In this document: in pieces, positions 24,325-38,076 of the stretch
How the letters are laid out: each line of letters opens with the position of its first letter
Numbering within the stretch: the first letter of the stretch is position 1
Assembly: GCA_023105745.1 (NCBI GenBank)
Contig: JALGQZ010000011.1
Span: 31,370,612 to 31,434,611, forward strand
Source: Austropuccinia psidii
Lineage: Eukaryota; Basidiomycota; Pucciniomycetes; Pucciniales; Sphaerophragmiaceae
DNA length: 64,000 nucleotides
Direction: 5' to 3'
The notes under the pieces: model-generated
What the model saw: only the letters and a program-made list of their open reading frames with translations
Database searches by the model: none
What the model was told of the DNA's origin: nothing
Made by a program: the position numbers and the translations under genes

Positions 24325-24635
24325 TACAGGGTCTGTACAAGAGCTGTGGTGGAATTGAGTGATCATATAGTTTCAGACTTGTGAATCCAAAGCTGTATTT
24401 GATGAAGCCAGCCTGTACAAGTGTTGACAGGCTGTATTGATGAACTAGACTGTATGAATGTTTCAGAAAGAAGATTTTATGAAACCGATTATTGATACGC
24501 ATACTGGATTTCTGGTTTGATGAGTTTGAGTGTGGTTAAGATTGAATACCCTTACCCCTGGATAGTGTCTGTGACAGATAATTATGTAAAATATTCTTTT
24601 CATTAATCAATAAAAATCTTTATTCATAATATATA

Positions 24636-25852
24636 AAGGGTTTTGGTAAACACACGTAAGCTTTTAGTAAAAACACAAAAGCCCTTACATGTTTTTATCA
24701 ATTTATGGCCAAAAGACCTAATTTTATGGTAAAAACACGTAAGTGACCTTATTTTTCAAAAAATTCCTCAGGATCAGTTTTAAGGTTTTTTTTTATTTTT
24801 TTTACCATATTTTTCCCAACATAGGATGTCAATATCCACAAATTTTTCCAAAAAGATTCATTATATATGTTCCCACTTATGAATTTCCATAATTTTTTTT
24901 TAAAAATAAAGGGCAAAATCTTGAGAATAAAAAACCAGAAGACCAAAAATTGGGGATTTTTTGTTTCCTGGACAATTGTGGGCCCAAAAAGTCCCTTTTT
25001 TACGTTTTTTGTTCATGTTTGTAATTAGCTTGAAAATGGCATTTATGACATCAATTGAATTAAAAATATAATTTATGAGGAGTGGAGGTTTCAATTCCAT
25101 TTGTGGCATTTAAAGTGCTATTTATGGTATCAAAGGTGCCATAAATTTCATCACAAATGACATAATAATGCCATCAATGGCATCAAGAATGACATATAGA
25201 TGCCATTTATGGCCATATTATTGGCATAATTGGAATTAAAACAATGCCATAAATGTAATTGTATGGCCTTAACAATGCCATTTATGCATTTAACAATCTC
25301 ATAAATGGCCTCAACAATGGCATTGTTAAGGTAATTCATTCCATTTTAAGGCCATCAACAATGGAATGAATGGCCTTAAAAATTCCATAAATGGCATTGT
25401 TGATGTCATTTTTGGCCTTAGAAATTCCATTAATGGCCTCAACAATGGCATGAATGGCCTTAACAATTCCATTTGTGGAATTTTTAAGGCCATTCATTCC
25501 ATTTTTAATGGCCTTAAAAATGGCATGAATGGCCTTAAATTATTGATTGCATAAATTGAATTGTTAATTCCATTTATGGCATTAAAAATTCCATTTTTGA
25601 CATTAACAATGCAATTTATGGAATTAATAATGCCCTTTTATTGCATTGATAATGCCATTAATAGAATTAATAATGCCCTTTATTGCATTGATAATGCCAT
25701 TAATGGAATCAGAAATGCCATAAATAGCCAGATTTCATTTAAAAACCACCCCTTATGTGTTTTTACCAATTGCTTGTAAAAACCACCCCTTAAGTGTTTT
25801 CACCAATTGCTGGAAAAAACATGTAAGCTCTAACGTGTTTTTACCAATACCC
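24636..25852. mobile_element. foldback-like element with inverted ends and internal palindromic repeats
   Basis: The left end starts AAGGGTTTTGGTAAACACAC; the reverse complement of the right end starts GGGTATTGGTAAAAACACGT. Both are followed inwards by further copies of a 'GGTAAAAACAC' plus 'TTACATG/TTAAGGGG' module. TATATA flanks both sides (24630-24635 and 25853-25858), possibly a target duplication, though the region is AT-rich. There is no transposase. The inside is dominated by 21-bp near-palindromic units. Confidence 0.65.
25085..25735. repeat. array of near-palindromic 21-bp units
   Basis: Units such as ATGGCCTTAAAAATTCCATA recur with a 21-base period. Each unit is close to its own reverse complement (ATGG..TT.A.AA..CCAT), and the array flips sense several times, so both strands read alike. 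On the plus strand one phase gives a 7-residue pattern (NGLxNxI) as a by-product of the period; it is not likely to be a real protein. Confidence 0.85.
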
Positions 25853-25858
25853 TATATA

Positions 25859-28800
25859 AATTAATAAAATAGGCTGCTTTTTATGAGCTGAAATGAGGTT
25901 TATATTAAGGATTTATTTATCATTAAAGCAATATAAGCTCAAAATCTAAAATAAAATATGTTTAAGTTGATAATATCATAATATTTCTGAATTAATATAT
26001 TCAATATTATTAAATAAAATCCACATAAATCACATATAAATTACATAGTTACTTAAAATTATTGGCTTTGATTAATTGGAGGTGCATTTTTTCTAAATTA
26101 AATGTTGAATAATCATATAAATTTTTAAATTTTCCATCTGTGTCAATTTAAAATGGATATTCTAAATTTATTAGAATTGAATAATTTTGGAGATATATTC
26201 CCTTTTTAATAGCATTATAGTACCCTTAAAATGTGTTTTTCACTTTTTCTACGAATAGTTAAACTTTAAAGAGATGTATGGTCCCAAAATATGCTTAATA
26301 TTTTCATTTGAAGGAACTTTATCGGTGTAATAAATGAGAATGTCTTCCTTGAAGATCAATTTATTGAAAAAAATTGGTCTGAAAATCAGTACACAAATTC
26401 AATATAATTGAGGCTTGAAGCTTAAAGAAATGAGTGGTGCATATTCCCAGAAATAACAGTTTTTTAATAGACTTAAATCCCAAACGTTTGTGGTAATATT
26501 TTAGAAGAATACTATTGATTTTCTCTTCTTTTTTCAGCCCTGTAATGAAATAATTCACTTAATAAATATATGATTGTGGTACCAAAAAAAGAGGATTTTA
26601 ATTTTTTTGTTACTCAAATGCCATATTTATTTAGGTGTGGTATCTAATAATTCCCAGGGATGTGAGTTTTGGTAGGCTTAAAACAAATAATCTCGATTTT
26701 TTTAAGCTTGCTCCTTTCCCAAAAACAAATTGTACTTGTGTTAGTTTGAAAAATATCTCTTTTTTCTTTTTCAAAAAATAGCAGAAAATTGAATCTTGGT
26801 TCAAGATTTATAATTATCTTTTACAATTCTTTTAGGTTATTTTATGAAGAAAGTAGAACCCCTAGTAATTATTAAGAGATTCCATTAGTGAAACTTCTTA
26901 TATTTTTAATAACAAATTGTAGATTTAATTTTTTTTGGGTTTTTTTAAAACTACTAAAACTTAAGAGACATGACATTTTGAACTGCAGAAAACTGAGTTT
27001 TTCTTTAAAAATGACTTTATTTAACCCAAAAGAGAACCCCATCCTCAAAATATCATAATACAATCCCTCAATCCTTTTCTTGTCTAACCAACTCAATTGC
27101 ATATTTCCCCATGCCCCAGAGCTTAAAAGAAAGATGAATTTCATATCAATCTCTTCAAAATCAATATATGTATTCCATCAAAGTTAATACTGGTGAATCT
27201 ATAAAAAATAATTCTTTATACTTGATTACTTATATCAAAAGAAATACCTGAAGAAATCTCAATTTAATAATCCTCTATATATCTTGAGCCAAGTGATTCA
27301 CAAACATTAACACCTTTTAAGTTTTGGAAATTATCTCAACTGATGTATTCAATATTTGGAAGCCTACTTAGGCTTATCATAAATAATAAAAACTTCAAAA
27401 ATGAGGAAAATATCAAGCAAAGTGGTATTAGTATACAACTAGGAGTGGTTTTCCTATACTATGCAGTAATGGAAATGGATCTCATTTTGGGAAGATTGGT
27501 ATCATCCTTAGAAATGGTCCGGCTAAAGTAATACTACACATGCAAAAAATTATCACAAAACTTTTGAAACAAAATTTTAGATATCTCGCTTTGTCTTATA
27601 CTATTAAATAAAAAGAGTTATCACATGTAATGAAATATTAAGGCTTTTTAGGTTCAATTGTCTTTATTAATTGAATCTTCATCTCAATATTTCTGAGATC
27701 ATTCAATGGGACCAATTTTGATTTCAATAAAGAGAATTTATCTTTTATGTATCTGTAAAATACTGGTAAAATCCTTTTTTTCCCTCCAAATATTATATTT
27801 TAACTCAGCTTTTTTTGAAATTAAAAAAATTCTTTTATTTCTGACATGTTGGTATTTCAGGTCAAGTTAATGAATAAAGAGTATATCAAAATATTAATGT
27901 TTCTGAAACTTCTCAAAAAAAATTTCCCTGAAATCAATTTTTGCTTTCTGATTTAGAATATTCCATCCCAAATTTTGAAATTTGAGATTATGTAGGAAAT
28001 ATAAACAAAGTAAATGATAGGAAATTGTAAAAGTTTTTTTTCTTAATTATATGTTTTTTCTGAGAAAGTAATTTTAATTCTTAAAGTCTTTTGGTCAAGC
28101 TTTCAATAAACAACTTTTCAAATGAAAGATCACAATGATATCAAGAAATTTTCATTTAGCTCAAGAGCTGTATAGTGTTGCATAATTCATTTAAAAAGTT
28201 CCATATTAATAGCTACAGCTGTAAGATGATGAAAATCCATCAGAGCTTCAAGAAATATCGAGAGGACCTGGCTTTGGGTGAATGGATTGGTCTTGTAAAA
28301 GTATCAAGAAAATTAATTTCAATTGATAAAGCAATAATTCCTAATCATATCAGGTGATCAATGTAGTAAACTTAATTTATACTTACATGTATCATCATCA
28401 AGAACACTTATTTGTGTAATTGATTACTTGTTATTTGGTTCTTAAAAGGTCTATGCAAAGCACAATTTACAAAATGTTTCTCTTTAATTGAGGAAATACC
28501 TCACTTTTTATGATATATTAATTCCAATCAAGAACTTCACTGGCTTTCAAATAAGCAAAGCTATAGTTTTCTATTGGTGTTATATTTGCTTTAGTATTAC
28601 ATAGTTAATTCATCTGAAAATAGTATGGGAACATAATCTCCATGCTTGATTAACTATTTAGAACCATTCTGTGATATTTTCATCAGTAATACCAGCCTCC
28701 ATTGATTTTTTAGAGTTCTTTCCAAATATATACTTCTCTTATGATTTGACCATTTGTACTTTATATTGTTAGAGGTCATCTTCTAATGAATTTTTAATCT

Positions 28801-29983
28801 TTTTCCTCTTCATGAATCATTAATTGAGATGCTACTAGTTTTGCTAATGTGATACATCCAACCAACATGTCTCCAGAATAGCCAAAACAAGATTAAAAAT
28901 TCTTTTTGGGTTTTAAACAAGTTAGGTCTGATTTGGTAAGATAACCCAAAAATTTCAGATAAGAGCTATAGTATTTACTTAATGCAGCTGATATGAATTT
29001 GAAACTAGGATGAGATGGTGCAGTTACTCATCAAGATGAAGATGTGTGGTAACTGTGTAACTTATTTAATAAGTTTTAAATATAAAAGAGAAGTGCAATT
29101 TTCAACTCAAATCTGATTTGGTTATTCTTATAAGCTTTTTATTCTTTTATTTCAAACAGAGAAATCAATTTTCAATGATACAAGTTATTTTGTCTCAAAA
29201 AGATGGGTTTCTAAATGTGACTTTTCAGCCAAAATTCCCCTCAAAAAAAGGTTTGTTTTTAAAGCTTGAGTTTGCCTAATATGAATTCATCTTGAATAAT
29301 ATGATCATAAATTTATTTAAGGAAAAAGGTTTACAACCAGCTTTGGATTTTAACTTGTAAGGGATAGAGAAATTTAATAAAGCCTTTCTTCTTAAAAACA
29401 AAGGGCAAGCTTATTTTTATTATTCTTAACTCTGATTTAATGGCTTAAAAAATGAACTCATCTGATGTTAATTTTTAGCCTTATCTATCAATAAAGTTCC
29501 TCAAGAATTTTAACTGAAATTTTTATTAACTTGATCTTGAATTCCAAAATTAAATCTGAAGTAGTTTTGAGTAAATAATCATAGACCTTTAATTTTAGTT
29601 TATTATAATCAAGGGCTCAATTGATCTCTTTTTTTTCTCAATCTATCACTCTGTAATATTCCTTGGATTATTTTTTGTGCAGAGACTCAACACCAAAAAA
29701 TAAGATCAATTGGCTTGTTTTAAAGCAAGTGGATGAACTGTAGTTTTTTACACCCAAGTCTTCTGAAATGATCTGATTATGTCTTGCCAAACTAATTTCT
29801 AGGTTCCTTCCTTAGCATTCAGTGCTTAAAATCTTCTTTCCACATAGTCTTTTGATTTCTTGGATCTCACAGTTTTTAATCAGGAGCAATCACAATAACA
29901 GAGTCAATAGGTGGTATCAAAGTCACCAAATCCTTCCTTAAAATCACACAGAATTTGGCTTCAAAATCCCAACACCAAATCCT
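25859..29983. other. AT-rich sequence, nothing recognised
   Basis: No frame longer than about 90 codons and no domain motif. No LTR, terminal repeat or RNA gene was recognised up to the target site of element A. The last bases (GTGTT, 29984-29988) are one copy of its target duplication. Confidence 0.5.
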
Positions 29984-29988
29984 GTGTT

Positions 29989-32171
29989 TGTAAGGTTTGT
30001 CTATGAAACTCTTGATAATAGTAACAATATCAAGAGTACTATGACTGTCCTCAGTAGAAATATATAATATAACAAAATATTATAACCACAAATTTAAATA
30101 TAATTATTAAAAATAATTATATAAAAAAATAAATTTAATTATTATTATAATAATATAATAATAAAAAAAAATAATAATTATAATAAATTATAATTATTCT
30201 ATTATTGTTATAGTCACTGACAGTTATAACAATAAGAAGTGTAAAGCTCTTAATGAGACAATTACACGTGGAAAATAAGAATATTAACCACTTATAAATA
30301 ATATAAATATTATTTATAAAAAGAATTAATCACACACTGTGCAGAAATAATTCTTTATAGAATAAAATTCTATATAAAAAAACTAATAATAGATAAAAAA
30401 AAATATAGAACCTTAAAGAAAACTTACTTATAATATTTATTTAATACAACAAGTTATAAAACAACAGTTATTATATTAAATAATGATTATAAGTTAAAAA
30501 CACGCCAAAAATCAATAAAATCAAAGATAAAACAACTTTTTATACTAAAATTTATGATTAAAGAGTTTTTGAGAGGAATTTGTGGATTTTAAAAGATATT
30601 TAAGATGATAATTTTATATAATAAAAGTTATTATAGATGATTACAACAATAATCTGAATTCTATGACTTCAATTCTTTAATTTAAAGAATAAAAATAACT
30701 TAAGAATTACTTTTAATAATAAGATTTTATATTTAATAAAACTTTACCTGTTTAAATGTCTAATATGATTGGATTGATTATGAATTATGGACAAAAACAG
30801 TGATGAAAAGACTCTTTTTATGTCTACAGAGCAGCTCTCATGATTCATAATGGATGTAGAGGGCGTGCTCAGGTCAAAACTGAAAAACCATGCTTAAAAA
30901 TTAAGTTCTTAACTTAAGGCAACTTATTTTTACTTCCAATTTAAAGTTACCAGTGTTATTCTTAACTCCAAGTAACTTTAATCCTCATTTAGTTTAATTA
31001 TTTTAAGTTTTAATATAAAATAAGTTTATTTATATTAAAGTTCATCACATGAACAACATAAAATCAGAGTTTCAAGCAGAAATCTCTTAAACTGAATTTT
31101 TAATTAATTTTTAAAGAAATCATAATTTTCTTTAAGCTTAATTAAAAAGGTAATTTTCCAGGCTAATTACCCAGGAAACTTATTAATAAAAGATACTTAA
31201 AATTTAATTTATATATTGATAATATTAAATTATAAGCTGTGTGAAATTTTCAAGCAAATCCATTAAGATTTGGATTTTTAATGAATTTTTGAAGTTATTA
31301 CTATTTTTCCACGTAAAATAGCAATACACACAAAACCTTAAGTTTTGATAAGGTTTTGATGATTGAAACCTTAAAGTTTTAAGCTTATTTAAGCTTTTTA
31401 AGCTTGATTAAGCTTTGACAGTTCTTAAAACCTTGATTCCAAGCCTGCTTATTGGGATTTACCCTCTTGGCAGCTTGAAATTCCTGTCCAATTTAGGATA
31501 AAACCAGTTTAAACCTTAAGGTTGGATCAAAGTCTAATCTTAAAGTTTAAATAAGGTTGAAAATCCTTCAATACAGGTGGACAACCTTAATTGAATCATT
31601 GCAGATCCAAAAAGTTGGGTACCCCAGCTCTATTTGGTCTTTTTCCTTTGTCCCACCTTTTTGCGTGGATTTTGCCCTTTTATTTATTTAAAGCCATACT
31701 ATGGCCTTAAACCCTTTTAAATTGAGCTCACGCAGGATTTACATTCTGTATGGCAAATCCTTAGCCAATTCAGTAAATATACACCACACCTTAATTTTAA
31801 CTAAAATTTTGGTAAAGTTGCATAAACCTTATGTAACTTTAAATTTAAGCTTAATTAAGCTTAAATTTAACAATTTTTAAAAAATGTTAAAAAAGTTACA
31901 TTGGTACTGTGAGATTCTTAAATCTTCCAATAACATAAAAAATAAGTGGTTTTGGGTATAACACCCTATGGGTGTACCCTAGGTTATTTTTGGTGTAGAA
32001 TCCAAAAATGACATAATAATTATAACTTTGTTTATCCAAAAAAAAGTTATACTTATTTTTTATTATTTTTTATTTTAAATTCAATTAAAAAGTCTGTTTA
32101 AGACAAATTTAACTGTTTATAAAATCATTTGTGGCCTTATGGGTATGTTGAACATACCTCACAGGCTCACA
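29989..32171 (-). repeat. 3' LTR of element A
   Basis: 2183 bases. On the coding strand it starts TGTGAGCCTGTGAGG and ends CCTTACA. It is 20 bases longer than the 5' LTR, mainly through an extra AAGCTT-containing ~19-mer near 31380-31410. It contains the small hairpin ACACCC-TAT-GGGTGT near 31960-31975. Long LTRs of ~2 kb are unusual for fungal Ty3/Gypsy elements. Confidence 0.95.
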
Positions 32172-32184
32172 TTCCCTACCACCA
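32172..32184 (-). promoter_or_regulatory. polypurine tract of element A
   Basis: On the coding strand GGTGGTAGGGAA sits directly before the 3' LTR (TGTGAG...), preceded by a T-run. This is the expected place and composition for the plus-strand primer of reverse transcription. Confidence 0.7.
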
Positions 32185-32307
32185 AAAAAAAAATTGTACC
32201 ACAATTTTTCTTTTGTAGTATACCCCCAAGTTATTTGGGGGGGTATAATCCACTGTCCAACCTCTCTACCTATACTGTTCAAGTATGTAAAGCACACAAT
32301 TCAAACT

Positions 32308-35300
32308 TTATTGAGCAATTGGTCTTCTTTCATGTCTGAATCTTCTGAGAAACTTTTGGGAATCAGGTATTTTACTTTCTTCAATCCACTCATCTTCATG
32401 TTGTGGATTTCTGTACCTGACTAAGTATTCTCTTTCATTTTTACCCCTAAGTCTTCTTTCTTTTAAGACTTTCAGTACCTTCTTTTCCTCACTTGGTTCA
32501 AGTGGGGGTACTTCTAAGGGTGTTTCATTCCTTAAAGGAAATAATTCCTTATCACTTGATGTGTAATGCTTTACAAGACTGACAGGAAAAGTTGGGTGTT
32601 TGTTTCCTAACTCTCCTGACAGTTCTACTTGTACTGCATTTGTCCCATGAAGGGCTTTAATAATAAATGGTCCTGCAAAGGAATCTTTCAATTTCTTTGG
32701 ACCTTTAATATTATTAAAGTTCAAGGTTGAAACTAGTATTAAGTCCCCTACTTTGAATTCTGGTGTCTTATGACTTTTATCCCACTTCTGCTTAGCATAT
32801 TCAAAGGCATCATTCATGCTTTGATTTGCATGATGTCTCACTTTATCAAGCAGCAGCTTAAAGCTTGAAGCAGTTGGATGAATGTCAATCAAATCCTTTT
32901 TCAAAGTATCAACTGGAAGTTTGGGGTTCCATCCTTTTTCCAACATTGCAGGAGTCTTGCCTGTTGAAGCATGGATGGAGGTCTTGTAGGCTAATTCCAA
33001 TGCTGGTATAAGAGTACACCAATCATGGGTAAAGCCATCAGAATCTTTAAACTCCAGGCCATAAGCACAAAATCTTCTGATCATGTCCTCAAGGGTTTGA
33101 ATCATTCTTTCTGCCAGTCCATCTGTTTGTGGATGGTAGGCTGTTGAAAATGATAATTTTGTACCCAAAAGCTTATGTAGATTAGTCCATAAGGCTGATG
33201 TGAATTTTGGGTCTCTATCACTAATGATATTTTTAAAGAGACCAGTATGGGATATGACTCTGTTCCAAATCAAAAGAGCTGTATCCATAGCTGTGTCATC
33301 TTTATGACATGGTAAAAAGATTGGTGTTTTGCTATATCTGTCCACAATAACAAGACATGCATTGTAACTTTTATCACCTGAAGGTGGTAAGGCAGTTACC
33401 CAATCCATGTGAACCACTTCCCATGGGGTACTTGGTTCTTGGATATGGATCATTAAACCAAATCTTTTACCAGTAGCTTTATTGGCTTTCTGGCATCTAT
33501 CACAACTATGACAGTACTCAATGACATCTTTTCTCCAAGAAGGCCACCAGGCACATGTCTTAATTCTTTCCATTGTTCTGTCTTCAGACAGATGTCCAGA
33601 ATAAATGTTATCATGGCATTCTAGTAGTATTGTGTTAATCAACATTCTACTACATAGGACCATGACACATGTGTGTTTAGATCTATGATATAGTATACCA
33701 TCAAACAAATGAAATCTTCCATTATCATAAGATGTTTTCCAAATATCATCCAGAGAATTAGCCAAGGCTACATCTTTACAATCTTTGTCAAGTAGAGCAG
33801 TAAGAATATGACAATTCTTATCTTGCTTGTAGCTTTCTCTAACCTCTTCAAAGAATTCTGTTCCAACATCTGTGATATTAATTCCTTCAATTGGGATTTG
33901 AGGTTCTGCACTTGTAGGAACATAGGCAGGGTTATCAGGTGTATTGGGTAATGCCCATCTACTTAAGCCATCAGCATTCTTATGAATATTTCCAGCTTTA
34001 TGTACTATGGTCATATTGCCTCTATACTCCTGTATAGCAATCTGCCATCTTAACATGTGTCTGTTCGGAGTCTTCATGTTAAGAAGTGATTTTACTGCAT
34101 TACAATCAGTAATTACTTCAAACACACTACCATCAAGATAATAATGAAGTTTTTCTAGAGCCCAAACAAGGCAAAGGCACTCCATTTGGCTAGCTCCATA
34201 TCTTGCCTCAGTAGGTTTAATTTGTCTTGAAATAAAACAAACTGGACCTTCATAAGGTTTGTCATTGACAATTTGAACTTGATGAAGAGCAGCTCCTAAA
34301 CCATCACCACATGCATCAATATACAGCTTAAAAGGAAGTTTCCAGTCTGGCATCAATAATAATGGTGCATTGGTCAAGGCATACTTGATTTTATCATATG
34401 CTTGAATTCTCTCCTGTGTCATTTCAAAAACAGTTTGTTGATCACAAATTCTGTATAATGATCTGGCATGGATTGCAAAATCTTTAAGGTGTTGCCTGTA
34501 ATAGCTGGCAAATCCTAAGAAAGACATCATCTCTTTTTTGTTCTGGGGCATTTGTTTCAGTAAAACTGCAGCCACTTTGTTTTTGTCAACACCAAGGCTT
34601 AGTCCTGATACTACATGTCCCAGAGCTTTCAACTCATGAAACCCAAAATTACATTTTTTAAGAGAAATTTTCATGTTCACTTGTAGAATTTTCTTAAGTA
34701 CTAATGAAAGTCTCTCTAAATGTGATTGCCAGGTTTCTGAACAAATGATAATGTCATCAATATAAATGATTAACCATCCCTCTGATAATTCATGTGGGAA
34801 TATGGTATTCATCATTCTTTGATAATGAGAGGGTGCATTTTTAATACCAAAAGGCATCCTCAAATATTCATAAATACCACAATGAGCTATTATTCTCAAT
34901 AATTTCCTTGCATGAGGTGTTAAAACATTCTGATGGAAGCCTTTAAGAGCATCCATGGAAGTAATAAACTTTGCTTTGGATAATTGAGTCAAAGTCTCAT
35001 GGATTCTAGGGATTGGGTACCTGTCTGGAATAGTATAGGTATTCAGTGCTCTAAAATCACCAACCATCCTTGACTTATCATTATGCCAAGTAATGATTAC
35101 TGGAGTTGTGACTTCAACTTCCTCATTGTGTCCAACTTTTCTAAGAACTCCCAGTTCCATTAGTTCATTAATATGATTTTCTAATGCTTCTCTAGCCCTA
35201 GGGCTAGCTGGGTAAGCTGGTCTTCTTAATAGTGGCGGATAAGGCCTTTCCACATTAAGCATAATGTCCACCTCATGGCCTTTTATAGCCCCAAGTGGTT

Positions 35301-38076
35301 CATTATCAGAAGCAAAGGCTTCTCTATATTGAAATAAAATTTCAATAAGATCTTCCTTCATTTCAGGTGTTAATTCAGGACTGATTTGTGCTTCACTTAG
35401 CTGATCTGACACAAATTTGTCCTTGTTAACATTTTTCACTTGTTTAATGACAGTGATTTCTCTTCTTTCTGGAGAAAAAGCAAATTTTTGCCTTTTATTT
35501 TCCCCTATAGTGAAATATCTGTCTTTATGATTATTGATATCAATACCATAGATATTGAGATAATCATTTCCAAGTATAAAGTGTTGTGAAGTACAATTAT
35601 TCATAACAACAAATTCAGCTTTCAATCTTATACTTCCTGCAGGATGAGGAAATATTATTGCTGCTTCAAATATACCCAAAGGGTGCATGTTTTGGCTAGC
35701 ACTGCTGAATCTTATACCTTCAATTGGCATCAACTTGTCTTGCCAATTGGTATAAATCTTGTCAAGATAATCTTTTCCAACACAAGTGCAAAAAGCACCT
35801 GAGTCAAGATGTATCTTGGCTTCTGTGTTATTTATCACAATATTAGTGATACAAGATGACCCAGCTGTATAACCTTTACCTCTGGCAGGTTTGGTTTTTT
35901 GCATTCTGGCATCTTGCACATGTATGAGATCCATACATTCATCACTGTACTGTGGTAAGTGAGTATGTACCTCAGTGACCTCAAAAGAAACATTAATATT
36001 CTCTATACTAAGTTCTTCTGATGTTTCTTCTTCTTCTGAAGGTTCAGAATCACTTTCATGTAAAGCTACCTCAGTTTTCTTTGTGTCTTCCACTTTTTCA
36101 ACACTTATCTCATTGACTCTTGTCTTTTTTGGACAAGTGTTTGCTAAATGAGATGTGCTCCCACATTTATGACATTTCAAAGGAGGTCTGTCATGTGGTT
36201 TATTTGGTTTTGAAATTGGTTTCCCACTAGTCTTGTTGTCTATTGGGGGTTTATACCAATTTCTTCCAATTTTTGTTCTAGTAGTGATATCCTCCATAGC
36301 ATTGATATAATCTTCTGTAGAGCAGGGCTCAATACATCTGCTTCTTATAGCATGCTCAAGGTCACCACCACACTTTCTTAATATCCTTTTATGTACCATT
36401 GGTTCAGACATATCAGGATGAAGGGCAGTTAATCTGTCCTTCTGTTTAAGAAACCAAGTCATAGGCCTGTCCCTCTCAATATTAAAAATGGCTTCCTCAA
36501 AAGAATTTTCCATTCTAAATCTCCAGGAATCATTTGCCCATTTGGAAATAACTTGTTCTTTCCACCAAGGCCAGGAATGTTTTCCATGGTCTTGTCTCAT
36601 TTTATAATACCATTTCTTAGCTGATTTGGTAAATAATGAGTGTAATCTGGCACTTATGTATTCATCTGGTATGTTAAAGTCTTCTTTGAACATATCAATT
36701 GTTTTCATAAATTCCATATGATTATATTCTCCTTCACCACTGAAGGTTGGCCATTCCTCTAATCTTGGAATGTCTTTGAAATTGCAAGCAGTTTCCACAT
36801 CATTACTTGAAATTGTATGATGTAAATCATTATTCAAGTTAAGATCATTTCTGTCAAGAAATGGTGTGGATTGCCTTGGCAATTCATGTTTTAGTGATAT
36901 ATTATTAATACTTGATTGAATATCTTCTTTCAATTCAAGTCTTGCTTTATCACTTTTTTCCAATTGTTCTTGAAAAAGAGCTGCATTATGGCCAGTTGAA
37001 TTTTCCAAGTTTTGAACTTGTATTTTCAATTCTCTTAACTGTCCAGTTATAAAAGAAATTGAATTCTCATCTGGTTGATTGAGTAAGGTAACTTTATGCT
37101 CAAGTCTTTCACAAATTTGCGTCAAAGACAAAATATTTGCCTTATTAACATTTTCAAGGCCAATAATGGTCTTTTGTTGGTCTTTAACTTGTACTATCTC
37201 ATTGCCCAGCTTTTGTTGGACATGATCAAATGCTTTAAATTTTGCCATAATTTCTTTATTACAAGATTCAAAGTAAGTTACAAGCTTTACAGGGTCTATT
37301 TCTTTGGAAAGGATTGGTTCAATCTTTCCTCCTCCTTGTTTTTGAATTCCATCAAAGTTCTTGCCATATTGAACACATTGTCCATGGCTGTCTTTTCCTT
37401 CTTTGGAATTCTGTAATTCTGAGGGTAGGGCTTGTTCCACTTGGGCTTTGCCTTTCCCTTTGCCTTTTGCTTGCCCTTCTGGTTGGTCTTTGGGGCTTGC
37501 TTGGGCTTGTTTGGCACTTGTTGAGGCGGATTTTTGCTGGTGGATGCTTGAGGAGCTTCCACTTGGCTGTTGTCCTTGCCCTGGGCCAACTTCTTCTTCT
37601 GGTCTTCTGATAACATGCTTTGGTTTTTCAACCAAGCTTTTATCTGTTGGACTTGTCCTTTGACAGACATTGGTGTCCAACCCAATAGAAGATCTTCTGT
37701 CTTTTCTGGCCCCATGAACTTCTTCACTTGAAGGTAAGAGTTCATGGTGCCTATCCAAAGACTTGGAAGGAGTTCCCACTCTTGTTGTTTTGACGCCAGG
37801 AACCAGTTTTTCCATTGGGATTGATAAATTTCCACAGTTGCCTGTTGGAAATGGTTCAGGTCTAACAGCAATAGCAGTTATGTCAGCTTCTGGACTCTCA
37901 ATAAGAGGTTCAAAGGTGCTGGCTAACCTTTGGGAACTGGTGGAAGTTCTGGCATCCTCCATTTGTGCCTCTCCTCTGGGAGGACATTCTTGCCTTTTGG
38001 ATTTATGGCTGGAATGTCCTGGTCCAGATCCATTTGATTGGATGGAGTAGTTGCTTCCACTTCTAGTAGGAGTCAT
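32308..38076 (-). CDS. Gag-Pol polyprotein of element A with C-terminal chromodomain
   Basis: A single 1922-codon frame with no stop or frameshift between Gag and Pol, starting at the ATG at 38076. Order with approximate residues: Ser/Lys/Gln-rich N-terminus (1-230); coiled-coil-like segment (about 260-400); Gag core (about 440-600); CCHC knuckle [14 protein letters not shown] (~633); protease [13 protein letters not shown] (~756); reverse transcriptase with [19 protein letters not shown] and the catalytic YIDD (~1105); RNase [16 protein letters not shown] (~1250); integrase zinc finger [12 protein letters not shown] with CHSCDRCQK (~1494-1530); integrase core HMDWV, SDRD and LAER with 35 residues between the second Asp and Glu (~1557-1655); chromodomain [20 protein letters not shown] (~1885). 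All catalytic residues are present. The protein should suffice for reverse transcription and integration. Confidence 0.95.
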   Translation of the reverse strand: MTPTRSGSNYSIQSNGSGPGHSSHKSKRQECPPRGEAQMEDARTSTSSQRLASTFEPLIESPEADITAIAVRPEPFPTGNCGNLSIPMEKLVPGVKTTRVGTPSKSLDRHHELLPSSEEVHGARKDRRSSIGLDTNVCQRTSPTDKSLVEKPKHVIRRPEEEVGPGQGQQPSGSSSSIHQQKSASTSAKQAQASPKDQPEGQAKGKGKGKAQVEQALPSELQNSKEGKDSHGQCVQYGKNFDGIQKQGGGKIEPILSKEIDPVKLVTYFESCNKEIMAKFKAFDHVQQKLGNEIVQVKDQQKTIIGLENVNKANILSLTQICERLEHKVTLLNQPDENSISFITGQLRELKIQVQNLENSTGHNAALFQEQLEKSDKARLELKEDIQSSINNISLKHELPRQSTPFLDRNDLNLNNDLHHTISSNDVETACNFKDIPRLEEWPTFSGEGEYNHMEFMKTIDMFKEDFNIPDEYISARLHSLFTKSAKKWYYKMRQDHGKHSWPWWKEQVISKWANDSWRFRMENSFEEAIFNIERDRPMTWFLKQKDRLTALHPDMSEPMVHKRILRKCGGDLEHAIRSRCIEPCSTEDYINAMEDITTRTKIGRNWYKPPIDNKTSGKPISKPNKPHDRPPLKCHKCGSTSHLANTCPKKTRVNEISVEKVEDTKKTEVALHESDSEPSEEEETSEELSIENINVSFEVTEVHTHLPQYSDECMDLIHVQDARMQKTKPARGKGYTAGSSCITNIVINNTEAKIHLDSGAFCTCVGKDYLDKIYTNWQDKLMPIEGIRFSSASQNMHPLGIFEAAIIFPHPAGSIRLKAEFVVMNNCTSQHFILGNDYLNIYGIDINNHKDRYFTIGENKRQKFAFSPERREITVIKQVKNVNKDKFVSDQLSEAQISPELTPEMKEDLIEILFQYREAFASDNEPLGAIKGHEVDIMLNVERPYPPLLRRPAYPASPRAREALENHINELMELGVLRKVGHNEEVEVTTPVIITWHNDKSRMVGDFRALNTYTIPDRYPIPRIHETLTQLSKAKFITSMDALKGFHQNVLTPHARKLLRIIAHCGIYEYLRMPFGIKNAPSHYQRMMNTIFPHELSEGWLIIYIDDIIICSETWQSHLERLSLVLKKILQVNMKISLKKCNFGFHELKALGHVVSGLSLGVDKNKVAAVLLKQMPQNKKEMMSFLGFASYYRQHLKDFAIHARSLYRICDQQTVFEMTQERIQAYDKIKYALTNAPLLLMPDWKLPFKLYIDACGDGLGAALHQVQIVNDKPYEGPVCFISRQIKPTEARYGASQMECLCLVWALEKLHYYLDGSVFEVITDCNAVKSLLNMKTPNRHMLRWQIAIQEYRGNMTIVHKAGNIHKNADGLSRWALPNTPDNPAYVPTSAEPQIPIEGINITDVGTEFFEEVRESYKQDKNCHILTALLDKDCKDVALANSLDDIWKTSYDNGRFHLFDGILYHRSKHTCVMVLCSRMLINTILLECHDNIYSGHLSEDRTMERIKTCAWWPSWRKDVIEYCHSCDRCQKANKATGKRFGLMIHIQEPSTPWEVVHMDWVTALPPSGDKSYNACLVIVDRYSKTPIFLPCHKDDTAMDTALLIWNRVISHTGLFKNIISDRDPKFTSALWTNLHKLLGTKLSFSTAYHPQTDGLAERMIQTLEDMIRRFCAYGLEFKDSDGFTHDWCTLIPALELAYKTSIHASTGKTPAMLEKGWNPKLPVDTLKKDLIDIHPTASSFKLLLDKVRHHANQSMNDAFEYAKQKWDKSHKTPEFKVGDLILVSTLNFNNIKGPKKLKDSFAGPFIIKALHGTNAVQVELSGELGNKHPTFPVSLVKHYTSSDKELFPLRNETPLEVPPLEPSEEKKVLKVLKERRLRGKNEREYLVRYRNPQHEDEWIEESKIPDSQKFLRRFRHERRPIAQ

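Larger units (their letters stand above)
13971..24576 (-). mobile_element. decayed chromovirus B (Ty3/Gypsy), with nested insertions
   Basis: Read on the minus strand the order is 5' LTR (24576-22212, split by a Tc1 element), leader (22211-~21430), Gag (~21430-20345), a solo LTR insertion (20344-18201), Gag zinc knuckle, protease, reverse transcriptase, RNase H, integrase and a C-terminal chromodomain ending at 14232. This is the standard order of chromodomain Ty3/Gypsy elements. Every domain carries stops, frameshifts or lost catalytic residues, so the element is dead. Its own 3' LTR is missing: the 3' untranslated region is cut at 13971 by the truncated A-family LTR. The coding parts resemble those of chromovirus D in this window. 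Confidence 0.85.
22212..24576 (-). mobile_element. 5' LTR of chromovirus B, split by a Tc1-like element
   Basis: The left part (22212-22706) aligns with 46219-46711, the corresponding end of the D-type LTR: shared GGGGCTCT, CACTGTTTCAACCTGTCA and TTAATTAACTGGGG. The right part (24325-24576) ends GTCTGTGACA, matching the TGTGACA end of the D LTRs. Without the Tc1 insertion it is about 750 bases, shorter than the 1.55-kb D LTR. No partner LTR remains at the other end. Confidence 0.65.

Noticed and set aside
25366..25779. Plus-strand frames with a seven-residue repeat (NGLxNxI)
   Set aside because: The 21-base DNA period automatically yields a 7-residue repeat in every open phase; both strands behave the same.
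37096..38050. Plus-strand frames of 76-106 codons opposite the element A Gag region
   Set aside because: They are antisense shadows of the long Gag-Pol frame with no motif of their own.
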